Shown here: positions 33,801 through 44,577 of the stretch, piece after piece
How positions within the stretch are numbered: position 1 is the stretch's first letter
How the letters are laid out: every line of letters begins with the position of its first letter
Source: Pogonophryne albipinna
Taxonomy: Eukaryota > Chordata > Actinopteri > Perciformes > Artedidraconidae
DNA length: 64,000 nucleotides
Assembly: GCA_028583405.1 (NCBI GenBank)
Contig: JAPTMU010000062.1
Coordinates: 643,925 to 707,924 of the forward strand
Direction of reading: 5' to 3'
Translations under genes and position numbers: made by a program
The notes under the pieces: model-generated
Databases searched by the model: none
The model's input: the letters and a program-made list of their open reading frames with translations, nothing else
What the model was told of the DNA's origin: nothing

Positions 33801-36800
33801 CCTGTTGGAGTCAGACAGACGAAGACATTAGAGTCCTGTTGGAGTCAGACTGAGAAAGACCTTGGAGTCCTCTTGGAGTACAGACTGACAAAGACATTAG
33901 AGTCCTGTTGGAGTCAGACTGACGAAGACATTAGAGTCCTGTTGGAGTCAGACTGACAAAGACCTTGGAGTCCTCTTGGAGTCAGACTGACAAAGGCATT
34001 AGAGTCCTGTTGGAGTCAGACAGACGAAGACATTAGAGTCCTGTTGGAGTCAGACAGACGAAAGACATTAGAGTCCTGTTGGAGTCAGACAGACGAAGAC
34101 ATTAGAGTCCTGTTGGAGTCAGACTGACAAAGACATTAGAGTCCTGTTGGAGTCAGACAGACGAAGACATTAGAGTCCTGTTGGAGTCAGACTGACGAAG
34201 ACATTAGGAGTCCTGTTGGAGTCAGACAGACGAAGACATTAGAGTCCTGTTGGAGTCAGACTGACAAAGACATTGGAGTACTCTTGGAGTCAGACTGACA
34301 AAGACATTAGAGTCCTGTTGGAGTCAGACAGACGAAGACATTAGAGTCCTGTTGGAGTCAGACTGACAAAGACATTAGAGCCCTGTTGGAGTCAGACTGA
34401 CAAAGACCTTGGAGTCCTCTTGGAGTCAGACTGACAAAGACATTAGAGTCCTGTTGGAGTCAGACAGACGAAGACATTAGAGTCCTGTTGGAGTCAGACT
34501 GAGAAAGACCTTGGAGTCCTCTTGGAGTCAGACTGACAAAGACATTAGAGTCCTGTTGGAGTCAGACAGACGAAGACATTAGAGTCCTGTTGGAGTCAGA
34601 CTGACGAAGACATTAGAGTCCTGTTGGAGTCAGACTGACAAAGACCTTGGAGTCCTCTTGGAGTCAGACTGACAAAGGCATTAGAGTCCTGTTGGAGTCA
34701 GACAGACGAAGACATTAGAGTCCTGTTGGAGTCAGACAGACGAAGACATTAGAGTCCTGTTGGAGTCAGACTGACAAAGACCTTGGAGTCCTCTTGGAGT
34801 CAGACTGACAAAGACATTAGAGTCCTGTTGGAGTCAGACAGACAAAGACATTAGAGTCCTGTTGGAGTCAGACTGACAAAGACCTTGGAGTCCTCTTGGA
34901 GTCAGACTGACAAAGACATTAGAGTCCTGTTGGAGTCAGACAGACGAAGACATTAGAGTCCTGTTGGAGTCAGACTGACAAAGACCTTGGAGTCCTCTTG
35001 GAGTCAGACTGACAAAGACATTAGAGTCCTGTTGGAGTCAGACAGACGAAGACATTAGAGTCCTGTTGGAGTCAGACAGACAGACGAAGACCTTAGAGTC
35101 CTGTTGGAGTCAGACAGACGAAGACATTAGAGTCCACTTGGAGTCAGACTGACGAAGACATTAGAGTCCTGTTGGAGTCAGACTGACAAAGACCTTGGAG
35201 TCCTCTTGGAGTCAGACTGACAAAGACATTAGAGTCCTGTTGGAGTCAGACAGACGAAGACATTAGAGTCCTGTTAGAGTCAGACTGACAAAGACATTAG
35301 AGCCCTGTTGGAGTCAGACTGACAAAGACCTTGTAGTCCTCTTGGAGTCAGACTGACAAAGACATTAGAGTCCTGTTGGAGTCAGACAGACGAAGACATT
35401 AGAGTCCTGTTGGAGTCAGACTGAGAAAGACCTTGGAGTCCTCTTGGAGTCAGACTGACAAAGACATTAGAGTCCTGTTGGAGTCAGACAGACGAAGACA
35501 TTAGAGTCCTGTTGGAGTCAGACTGACGAAGACATTAGAGTCCTGTTGGAGTCAGACTGACAAAGACATTAGAGCCCTGTTGGAGTCAGACTGACAAAGA
35601 CCTTGGAGTCCTCTTGGAGTCAGACTGACAAAGGCATTAGAGTCCTGTTGGAGTCAGACAGACGAAGACATTAGAGTCCTGTTGGAGTCAGACAGACGAA
35701 GTCATTAGAGTCCTGTTGGAGTCAGACTGACAAAGACATTAGAGTCCTGTTGGAGTCAGACAGACGAAGACATTAGAGTCCTGTTGGAGTCAGACTGACG
35801 AAGACATTGGAGTCCTGTTGGAGTCAGACAGACGAAGACATTAGAGTCCTGTTGGAGTCAGACTGACAAAGACATTGGAGTACTCTTGGAGTCAGACTGA
35901 CAAAGACATTAGAGTCCTGTTGGAGTCAGACAGACGAAGACATTAGATTCCTGTTGGAGTCAGACTGACAAAGACATTAGAGCCCTGTTGGAGTCAGACT
36001 GACAAAGACCTTGGAGTCCTCTTGGAGTCAGACTGACAAAGACATTAGAGTCCTGTTGGAGTCAGACAGACGAAGACATTAGAGTCCTGTTGGAGTCAGA
36101 CTGACAAAGACCTTGGAGTCCTCTTGGAGTCAGACTGACAAAGACATTAGAGTCCTGTTGGAGTCAGACAGACGAAGACATTAGAGTCCTGTTGGAGTCA
36201 GACAGATGAAGACATTAGAGTCCTCTTGGAGTCAGACTGACGAAGACATTAGAGTCCTGTTGGAGTCAGACTGACAAAGACATTAGAGCCCTGTTGGAGT
36301 CAGACTGACAAAGACCTTGGAGTCCTCTTGGAGTCAGACTGACAAAGACATTAGAGTCCTGTTGGAGTCAGACAGACGAAGACATTAGAGTCCTGTTGGA
36401 GTCAGACTGACAAAGACCTTGGAGTCCTCTTGGAGTCAGACTGACAAAGACATTATAGTCCTGTTGGAGTCAGACAGACGAAGACATTAGAGTCCTGTTG
36501 GAGTCAGACAGACAGACGAAGACCTTAGAGTCCTGTTGGAGTCAGACAGACGAAGACATTAGAGTCCTCTTGGAGTCAGACTGACGAAGACATTAGAGTC
36601 CTGTTGGAGTCAGACTGACAAAGACCTTGGAGTCCTCTTGGAGTCAGACTGACAAAGACATTAGAGTCCTGTTGGAGTCAGACAGACGAAGACATTAGAG
36701 TCCTGTTGAAGTCAGACTGACAAAGACATTAGAGCCCTGTTGGAGTCAGACTGACAAAGACCTTGGAGTCCTCTTGGAGTCAGACTGACAAAGACATTAG

Positions 36801-38097
36801 AGTCCTGTTGGAGTCAGACAGACGAAGACATTAGAGTCCTGTTGGAGTCAGACTGACAAAGACCTTGGAGTCCTCTTGGAGTCAGACTGACAAAGACATT
36901 AGAGTCCTGTTGGAGTCAGACAGACGAAGACATTAGAGTCCTGTTGGAGTCAGACTGACGAAGACATTAGAGTCCTGTTGGAGTCAGACTGACAAAGACC
37001 TTGGAGTCCACTTGGAGTCAGACTGACAAAGGCATTAGAGTCCTGTTGGAGTCAGACAGACAAAGACATTAGAGTCCTGTTGGAGTCAGACAGACGAAGA
37101 CATTAGAGTCCTGTTGGAGTCAGACAGACGAAGTCATTAGAGTCCTGTTGGAGTCAGACTGACAAAGACATTAGAGTCCTGTTGGAGTCAGACAGACGAA
37201 GACATTAGAGTCCTGTTGGAGTCAGACTGACGAAGACATTGGAGTCCTGTTGGAGTCAGACAGACGAAGACATTAGAGTCCTGTTGGAGTCAGACTGACA
37301 AAGACATTGGAGTCAGACTGACAAAGACATTAGAGTCCTGTTGGAGTCAGACAGACGAAGACATTAGAGTCCTGTTGGAGTCAGACTGACAAAGACCTTG
37401 GAGTCCTCTTGGAGTCAGACTGACAAAGACATTAGAGTCCTGTTGGAGTCAGACAGACGAAGACATTAGAGTCCTGTTGGAGTCAGACTGACAAAGACCA
37501 TGGAGTCCTCTTGGAGTCAGACTGACAAAGACATTAGAGTCCTGTTGGAGTCAGACAGACGAAGACATTAGAGTCCTGTTGGAGTCAGACTGACGAAGAC
37601 ATTAGAGTCCTGTTGGAGTCAGACTGACAAAGACCTTGGAGTCCTCTTGGAGTCAGACTGACAAAGACATTAGAGTCCTGTTGGAGTCAGACAGACGAAG
37701 ACATTAGAGTCCTGTTGGAGTCAGACTGACAAAGACATTAGAGCCCTGTTGGAGTCAGACTGACAAAGACCTTGGAGTCCTCTTGGAGTCAGACTGACAA
37801 AGACATTAGAGTCCTGTTGGAGTCAGACAGACGAAGACATTAGAGTCCTGTTGGAGTCAGACTGACAAAGACCTTGGAGTCCTCTTGGAGTCAGACTGAC
37901 AAAGACATTAGAGTCCTGTTGGAGTCAGACAGACGAAGACATTAGAGTCCTGTTGGAGTCAGACAGACAGACGAAGACCTTAGAGTCCTGTTGGAGTCAG
38001 ACAGACGAAGACATTAGAGTCCTCTTGGAGTCAGACTGACGAAGACATTAGAGTCCTGTTGGAGTCAGACTGACAAAGACCTTGGAGTCCTCTTGGA
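30800..38097. repeat. 34-bp satellite-like array, about 215 units
   Basis: Units contain GACATTAGAGTCCTGTTGG and AGTCAGACAGACGA or AGTCAGACTGACAA. Recognisable variants (ACCTTGGAGTCCTCTTGG, GAGCCCTGTTGG, CAGACAGACAGACG) recur in the same order at several places, for example CAGACAGACAGACG near 31530, 32250, 35074, 36504 and 37964, so there is higher-order organisation. It occupies most of the last tgfbi intron. Stops are frequent and no long open frame exists. Confidence 0.97.
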
Positions 38098-38334
38098 ATG
38101 TCTTCGTCTGTCTGACTCCAACAGGACTCCAATGTCTTCGTCAGTCTGACTCCAACAGGACTCTAATGTCTTCGTCTGTCTGACTCCAACAGGACTCTAA
38201 TGTCTTTGTCAGTCTGACTCCAACAGGACTCTAATGACTTCGTCTGTCTGACTCCAACAGGACTCTAATGTCTTCGTCTGTCTGACTCCAACAGGACTCT
38301 AATGTCTTCGTCTGTCTGACTCCAACAGGACTCT
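38098..38334. repeat. inverted block of the 34-bp array
   Basis: About seven units in reverse orientation (AATGTCTTCGTCTGTCTGAC...) directly abut the main array at 38097/38098. The junction makes a palindrome with arms of about 235 bp. The block ends where the L2 LINE begins. Confidence 0.93.
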
Positions 38335-38386
38335 AATAACCGGCCTGCTCTCGTCTATCCCACATGCTCCACTGAGATCCAGCATC

Positions 38387-38850
38387 TAGTTTCAGGCGGC
38401 CTGTGGAACTGCCAGTTAGCTGTTCCTAAGGCTGACTTCATCTCTGGCTACGCTTCCCTGCAGTCTCTGGGTTTCCTTGCTCTCACTGAGACCTGGATTA
38501 CTCCATCCAACACATCCACCCCAGCAGCTCTCTCCACAGCATATACCTTCTCCCATACACCCAGACCCACTGGCAGAGGAGGTGGCACTGGTCTCCTGCT
38601 CTCTCCCAAATGGAGCTGTTCCCTCTTCAAGCTTCCTAACTTCACTCCTTCCACCTTTGAATTCCATGCCGTCACAGTAACCCATCCTATACAATGAACC
38701 CTTGTTGTTCTCTACCGTCCACCAGGCGCCTTGGGAGACTTCTTGGAGGAATTAGATAATCTCCTCTCACACATCCCTGAAACTGGCCCTCCCGCTGTAC
38801 TTCTCAGAGACTTCAACCTCCAGACAGGGAAGATAGACGATAGGCAGATT
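38387..38850 (+). pseudogene. L2 endonuclease domain, broken
   Basis: Reads GLWNCQLAVPKADF, LALTETWITPS and the glycine-rich RPTGRGGGTGLLLS, all typical of L2 AP-endonuclease domains. An in-frame TGA lies at 38695-38697. Past it, YRPPGALGDF continues to the catalytic-site region, which reads LLRDFN where the family has GDFN. The homology stops near 38850. Confidence 0.8.
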
Positions 38851-39204
38851 GTATTGAAGCGCTGTTCGCTTTGGTTATCCTCTTACGAAACGAAATGGAA
38901 GGCATCGGACGACTTTACTTGGAACTTTACAAACATCACACGCAGGCATTTTGTTGTTGTTCAGGAGGTTGATCCCGCCCCCGCCCCTGCCCCTGCCGCC
39001 GCCTCGACGTAAGAGAGACGTAAGCGACGCCACCTCTTAGCTCCGAAGCTCTTGCCTCTAGACCGACAATTTTTTGGAGCTGGAAGTGAACCGGATTCCG
39101 GAGCTAAGAGGCGGCGCCTCTGCGGTGTGAACAGGAAAAAACTGTACTTTTCAGGCTCCAGCTCCGAGCCGGAGCTGAAAACACGTTGGTGTGAAAGGGG
39201 CAAA
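38851..39204. other. foreign block inside the L2 LINE
   Basis: The sequence between the endonuclease and reverse transcriptase parts does not read as L2. It is GC-rich with an internal inverted motif (CTCCAGCTCCGAG / CCGGAGCTG) and GTGTGAA blocks as in some MITEs. Roughly 250 codons of the usual L2 ORF are missing here, so it replaced L2 sequence; a simple insertion would have kept it. No target duplication was found. Confidence 0.5.
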
Positions 39205-40580
39205 AGAGGCAAGAGTAAACCCTCTCCTAAAGAAACCCACTCTCAACCCGTCTGATGTTATAAACTACAGGCCTGTCTCTCTCCTCCCGTTCCTGTCTAA
39301 AACACTTGAACGCGCTGTCTTTAAACAACTCTCCTGTTATCTCCATCAGAACAACCTTCTGGATCCGCACCAGTCTGGTTTCAAGGCAGGTCACTCCACA
39401 GAAACTGCTCTCATTGCTGTCACTGAGGAACTGCACACTGCTAAAGCAGCCTCCCTCTCCTCTGTCATCATCCTGTTGGACCTGTCTTCTGCATTCGACA
39501 CGGTGAACCATCAGATCCTCCTTCGCACTCTCCAAGAACTTGGAGTTTCAGGATCTGCACTTTCCCTCATCACCTCATACCTCAAAGACCGTACCTACAG
39601 GGTAACTTGGAGAGGGTCCGAGTCCGACCCTTGTCAATTAACTACAGGGGTCCCTCAGGGCTCTGTTCTTGGTCCCCTCCTCTTCTCTCTGTACACAAAC
39701 TCGCTCGGATCAGTCATTAGCCCGCATGGTTTTTCATACCACTGCTACGCTGACGACACCCAATTAATTCTGTCCTTTCCCCGCTCAGAGACCCAGGTCG
39801 TCGCACGCATCTCTGCTTGTCTAGCTGACATCTCTCAGTGGATGTCTGCTCATCACCTCAAGCTCAACCTTGACAAGACTGAACTGCTTTTCCTTCCGGG
39901 AAAAGATTGTCCCACTCTTGACCTAACAATCAACATCGGCACCTCTGTTGTTTCCCCGACTCAGACTGCAAGGAATCTGGGTGTGACCCTAGATAACAAC
40001 CTGTCCTTCACTGCAAACATCGCTGCTACAACCCGCTGCTGCAGATACACGCTTTACAACATCAGGAGGATACGTCCCCAGCTACCCAGAAAGCCACGCA
40101 GGTTCTGGTCCAGGCTCTCGTCATCTCACGCCTAGACTACTGCAACTCCCTCCTGGCTGGTCTACCTGCATGTGCCATCCGACCTCTGCAGCTCATCCAG
40201 AATGCAGCGGCTCGTCTGGTCTTCAACCTTCCTAAATGTTCCCACACCACTCCGCTCCTCCGCTCCCTTCCAGTAACTGCTAGAATCCTCTTCAAGACAC
40301 TGGTACTTGCGTACCATGCTGCGAATGGATCTGGCCCTTCCTACATCCAGGACATGGTTAAACCGTACACCCCGGCACGTGCACTCCGCTCTGCATCAGC
40401 CAAACAGCTCGCTGCACCCTCGCTGCGAGGGGGACCCAAGTTCCCATCAGCAGAAACACGTGGGTTTGCTATCCTGGCTCCAAGATGGTGGAATGAGCTC
40501 CCATTGACATCAGGACAGCAGAAAGCTTACACACCTTCCAGACTGAAAACTCATCTCTTTCGACTCCACTTCGAGCAATA
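39205..40580 (+). pseudogene. L2 reverse transcriptase, frameshifted
   Basis: An open frame to 40135 has the RT blocks in order: NYRPVSLLPFLSKTLERAV, HQSGFKAGHSTETAL, LLDLSSAFDTVNH (palm aspartate), TGVPQGSVLGPLLF and YADDTQL (catalytic YADD). After about 40085 the homologous sequence continues in another frame (LDYCNSLLAGLPACAIRPLQ, then FAILAPRWWNELP) to the stop at 40579. At least one frameshift therefore inactivates it. Confidence 0.88.
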
Positions 40581-40817
40581 GAACTATTAACAAAGCACTT
40601 ATATACTAATAAAGGACTGGCTTACCTAAAGCCAGTTGAGTAGCACTTGAAATGTTTGGCTCTATGAAACCTGATGTACTTTATGATTCTGTTTTCTTCA
40701 AGGTTGTATCTTCCTGGTCGAAGCACTTACTGTGAGTCGCTCTGGATAAAAGCGTCAGCTAAATGCAATGAGATATTGAAAGACAGAAACAGGAATGTTT
40801 GAGGAATAAAAACTGAC

Positions 40818-40842
40818 CGTTCCTGAAGCTCCTGGAGTCACC
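40818..40842 (-). CDS. tgfbi: tgfbi exon 16, 25-nt microexon
   Basis: The acceptor CTGTCTGGCAG and donor G|GTCAGT flank 25 nt reading GDSRSFRN plus one base. With the previous exon ending in Arg it creates RGD across the junction, the integrin-binding motif that TGFBI carries in its tail. The phase joins cleanly to both neighbours. The assignment is inference from phase and motif; a transcript would settle it. Confidence 0.6.
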
Positions 40843-40926
40843 CTGCCAGACAGAGAGGACTCTTTATTATTATTATTATTTACATTAGTTTTATCATTAT
40901 TAATAAATAATAAGGCGTGGTCTCAC

Positions 40927-40964
40927 CCTGGAGGAGGCGGGATCTGCAGGACCGTCACTCTGCT
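40927..40964 (-). CDS. tgfbi: tgfbi exon 15
   Basis: 38 nt encoding QSDGPADPASSR after two bases that complete a Gln codon. The donor AGG|GTGAGA is strong. The acceptor (GGACAGAG|AG) has a poor pyrimidine tract and sits about 20 bp after a (TG)n tract; a site two bases upstream (GGACAG|AG) would shift the frame and lose the RGD. Low sequence conservation makes this the least certain exon. Confidence 0.5.
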
Positions 40965-40982
40965 CTCTGTCCACCTTAGGAG

Positions 40983-41105
<123 letters not shown>

Positions 41106-41214
41106 CCACACACACAGTTTAAAGGTTGGAGGTGTTCTTGTTTCAGCCACCAGAGGGCAGCACTGTTACTCTGATGTCATCACGCTGCAGCAGCACTTCT
41201 TGATTCTGCTTTTG

Positions 41215-42210
41215 AACAGTAAGAAAACCAAAGCAATGCTCTTTGCTCCCAAGTCAGCGTCCTCTTGCCTCTCCGTTGACACCCTTGATGGCGTCTCTGT
41301 TGAGTTTGTCGATACCTACAAATATCTGGGCTTTTGGTTGGACAGTAATCTAAACTTTAAACATCACATTTAAGTTCTATCAAAGAAACCGACTTAAATG
41401 TTGTTTTTCAACTTCTTCCCGTAAAAGGTTGGTCTCTGGCTTTTTCCTGTCCCAGCTGGACTACGGTGATCCATCTATAGGTTAGCCTGTCCCTCTGTTT
41501 GGGCCCAACCTGACCCGCTCTACCATGCGGCTCTGCGTTATCAGATGCTCCCTATGGGACTCATCATTGCTGGAGGGTCCTCACTTAGTGTGCGCAGGAT
41601 GCAGCGTTGGTTTTTATTCATGTATAAAGCCATTTCAGGAAAGCTTCCACTCTACATCTGAGCCAGATCTGCTCCAGTTTGTGACTCACAGCCTCAGACC
41701 CAGTGCCTGGATACGGGTCCAGGTGCCTGGATACGGGTCCAGGTGCCTGGATACGGGTCCAGGTGCCTGGATACGGGTCCAGGCTCCTGGATACGGGTCC
41801 AGGTTCCTGGATACGGGTCCAGGTTCCTGGATACGGGTCCAGGTTCCTGGATACGGGTCCAGGTTCCTGCCATGCGGACTGAGGCTGGAGAAAGGAGTCT
41901 TTTTCATTCTGGTCCTTGGTCCTGGAACGACCTTCAATCACGCCTCAAACTGAGGGCACTTGTCTCTATAGCATTAGATGGAAGTTGTCTGAGGTCCTTA
42001 CCTCCAGCTGCTCTTGCAGTGATAAGCAGCACCTTTCTGACTGTCCTGTGTGCTCAATGGAGGGACGGCTTTCCCTCTTTGTTTTCTTAGTTGTGTTCTC
42101 TGTGTTTTACACGTCTGCGTTCTGTGTCACGTTGCTGCCTTCTTGGCCAGGTCAGCTTTGAACATGAGATTTTATCTCAATGCTTTTATCTGGTTGAAGG
42201 TTAAATAAAA
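41215..42210 (+). mobile_element. LINE 3' fragment with internal minisatellite
   Basis: Plus-strand reading gives KYLGFWLDSNLNFKHH followed by several stops and frame changes, then LYIKA-like and PSAWIRVQVPGYG repeat peptides and the WNDLQSRLKLRAL-type end. The tail is TGGTTGAAGGTTAAATAAAA. It is homologous to the minus-strand copy at 5040-5640 but extends further 5'. It lies in tgfbi intron 14, antisense to the gene. Confidence 0.75.
41700..41870. repeat. 20-bp minisatellite inside LINE (reverse of 5398-5562)
   Basis: About eight units of CTGGATACGGGTCCAGGTGC, with a drift to GGCTCC and GGTTCC in later units. It is the reverse complement of the 5.4-kb array and occupies the same place within the LINE. 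Confidence 0.95.
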
Positions 42211-42392
42211 ATAAAAAACATTGCAGAACTTCCTGTTTAAAGCTCTCAGATATTATAGCGATCTGTTTCCTGAACCGTTTAAATAACCAACCTGCTCTGA
42301 AGAATATATTTCTGTTTTAACAGATGAACGTCCTACCATTCAACATTCAAATAAATATCTAAATGTATGAATAAATGAATATTAATATTTAC

Positions 42393-42495
42393 GCATAGGT
42401 TTGATGATGGTGTTGACAGCGTGGACGACTCCGTTAGTCGCCATGAGGTCAGCCGCCGCCACGGGCACTCTGTTCACGTACACCGTGTAGTTCCT
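42393..42495 (-). CDS. tgfbi: tgfbi exon 14 (end of FAS1-4)
   Basis: Acceptor TGTGTGTTTCAG, donor ATGC|GTAAAT. Encodes RNYTVYVNRVPVAAADLMAT then NGVVHAVNTIIKPM, the last beta strands of FAS1-4 with the conserved TNGVVH motif. It matches human exon 14 in position, a corneal dystrophy mutation region. Confidence 0.88.
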
Positions 42496-42512
42496 CTGAA
42501 ACACACACACAC

Positions 42513-42592
42513 AGATACTAGAGTATGGATACAGATACTAGAGTATTGATACAGATACTAGAGTATTGATACAGATACTAGAGTATTGATAA
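42513..42592. repeat. 20-bp repeat, 4 units, in tgfbi intron 13
   Basis: Units ACAGATACTAGAGTATTGAT in the short intron between exons 13 and 14, next to the exon 13 donor. Confidence 0.93.
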
Positions 42593-42604
42593 AGAGCCCC
42601 TCAC

Positions 42605-42729
42605 CACGCCCATCTCCAGCCGCTCCCCCTGCAGAGGCTTCACTCTGGTGTGAGAGCTGACCCCCCCGCTGACCAGGAGACCCTCACCCAGGTGGAGACG
42701 AAGCACAGAGGACAGCTGCTGAGGGTCAC
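42605..42729 (-). CDS. tgfbi: tgfbi exon 13 (FAS1-4)
   Basis: 125 nt with donor GTG|GTGAGG. The acceptor is TGTGTGTGCAG, the end of a roughly 900-bp (TG)n tract with no ordinary pyrimidine tract. Encodes DPQQLSSVLRLHLGEGLLVS then GGVSSHTRVKPLQGERLEMG and V. These are the central helices and strands of FAS1-4, matching the HIGDEILVSGG block of human TGFBI. Confidence 0.9.
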
Positions 42730-43635
<906 letters not shown>

Positions 43636-43649
43636 ATGTTAACAATATG

Positions 43650-43800
43650 TCTAGATGGAAGAAGTACTCAGATATTGTATTTTAGTAAAAGTATCTGGTA
43701 CTAATTGTAGTGGAGTAGAAGCACAAAGTAGCAAAAAAAAGTAAAGTACAAGTACCTCTTAAGTGTACTTAAGTACAGGACTTGAGTAAATATACTTTGT
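43650..43800. mobile_element. short copy of the AAGTACTC repeat
   Basis: AAGAAGTACTCAGATATTGT to CTTGAGTAAATATACTT resembles the termini of the expanded repeat at 5906-8080, without the minisatellite. Confidence 0.5.
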
Positions 43801-44319
43801 TACTGAAAACATGTTTTATCTCAATAATAGAAACATACGCTCTTCATTAGTGTTTCTGTACGCTGATGCCAATAAAGCTCTTTGAACTCGTACCAAACTA
43901 TCTTCAGCTTCATTAATAAGACCCTCAATAACACTACGGCACTGGCTGGAGTCCTTGAAACGTCTGGTCTCTGATTTGAGCCCTTAAACCATGAACACAA
44001 AAACAGTGAGCATGGTAACAGAACATTGTGGTTAAGTCAGTTTAATAGTTCAATTGGAGCCCGCTGTGTTGTGGAGAACTTTCCTATGACCTGTGTTAAC
44101 TGTAATGTTAAGTGTATTTGTGTCTCTGTGAGGCCGACAGACGCTGCTCACATTCCTTGTTTATATAAAGACAGTCTGCAGACACGTTGTATTTATCTGA
44201 AGTGACTTGATGTTTACATAAGTTGTCACTTTGTGTAACTCTGATTGAGTAATGCTCGTGACTGAGCGCTGACTCATGAGAGCTGGATGTTTCAACCCAA
44301 ACAAGGCCTTCAGACTCAC
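43801..44319. other. tgfbi intron 12, unique part
   Basis: No gene or repeat was recognised. The region ends at the exon 12 donor. Confidence 0.5.
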
Positions 44320-44450
44320 GAAGCAGCCGGCTGCGGTCGGGGGGAGGCAGGGCGCCGAACGCCTCGTTGGTTGGGGCGAAGAAAGTAAGCGCTCCCTGCT
44401 GGTTCAGCAGCTCCGTCAACCCGGCAGTCTGCACAGCGCCCACCAGCACG
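44320..44450 (-). CDS. tgfbi: tgfbi exon 12 (start of FAS1-4)
   Basis: 131 nt, acceptor CTGTGTTTCAG, donor CTTC|GTGAGT. Encodes [20 protein letters not shown] then [20 protein letters not shown] and RLL. The FFAPTNEAF block is the conserved FAS1 H1 box. The human hotspot R555 lies in this exon; the local human sequence PPRERSRLL is PPPDRSRLL here. Confidence 0.95.
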
Positions 44451-44459
44451 CTGAAACAC

Positions 44460-44576
44460 AGAGAACTACAACGTAACACCTGAAACTACAACGTAACAGC
44501 TGAAACTACAACGTAACACCTGAAACTACAACGTAACACCTGAAACTACAACCGTAACACCTGAAACTACAACCGT
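44460..44576. repeat. 20-bp repeat, left part of a split array
   Basis: About six units of CTGAAACTACAACGTAACAC. The same motif resumes at 46580 beyond the DIRS insertion. Confidence 0.93.
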
Positions 44577-44577
44577 A

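Larger units (their letters stand above)
38336..40790 (+). mobile_element. L2-clade LINE, internally rearranged
   Basis: Endonuclease-like sequence (38387-38850), an unrelated block (about 38850-39200), reverse transcriptase (39205-40580) and a 3' tail with GTGAGTCGCTCTGGATAAAA then GCGTCAGCTAAATG (40733-40766), the conserved end shared by fish L2 LINEs and their SINEs. It lies on + inside tgfbi intron 16, antisense to the gene. The element is 5'-truncated and inactive. Confidence 0.9.
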
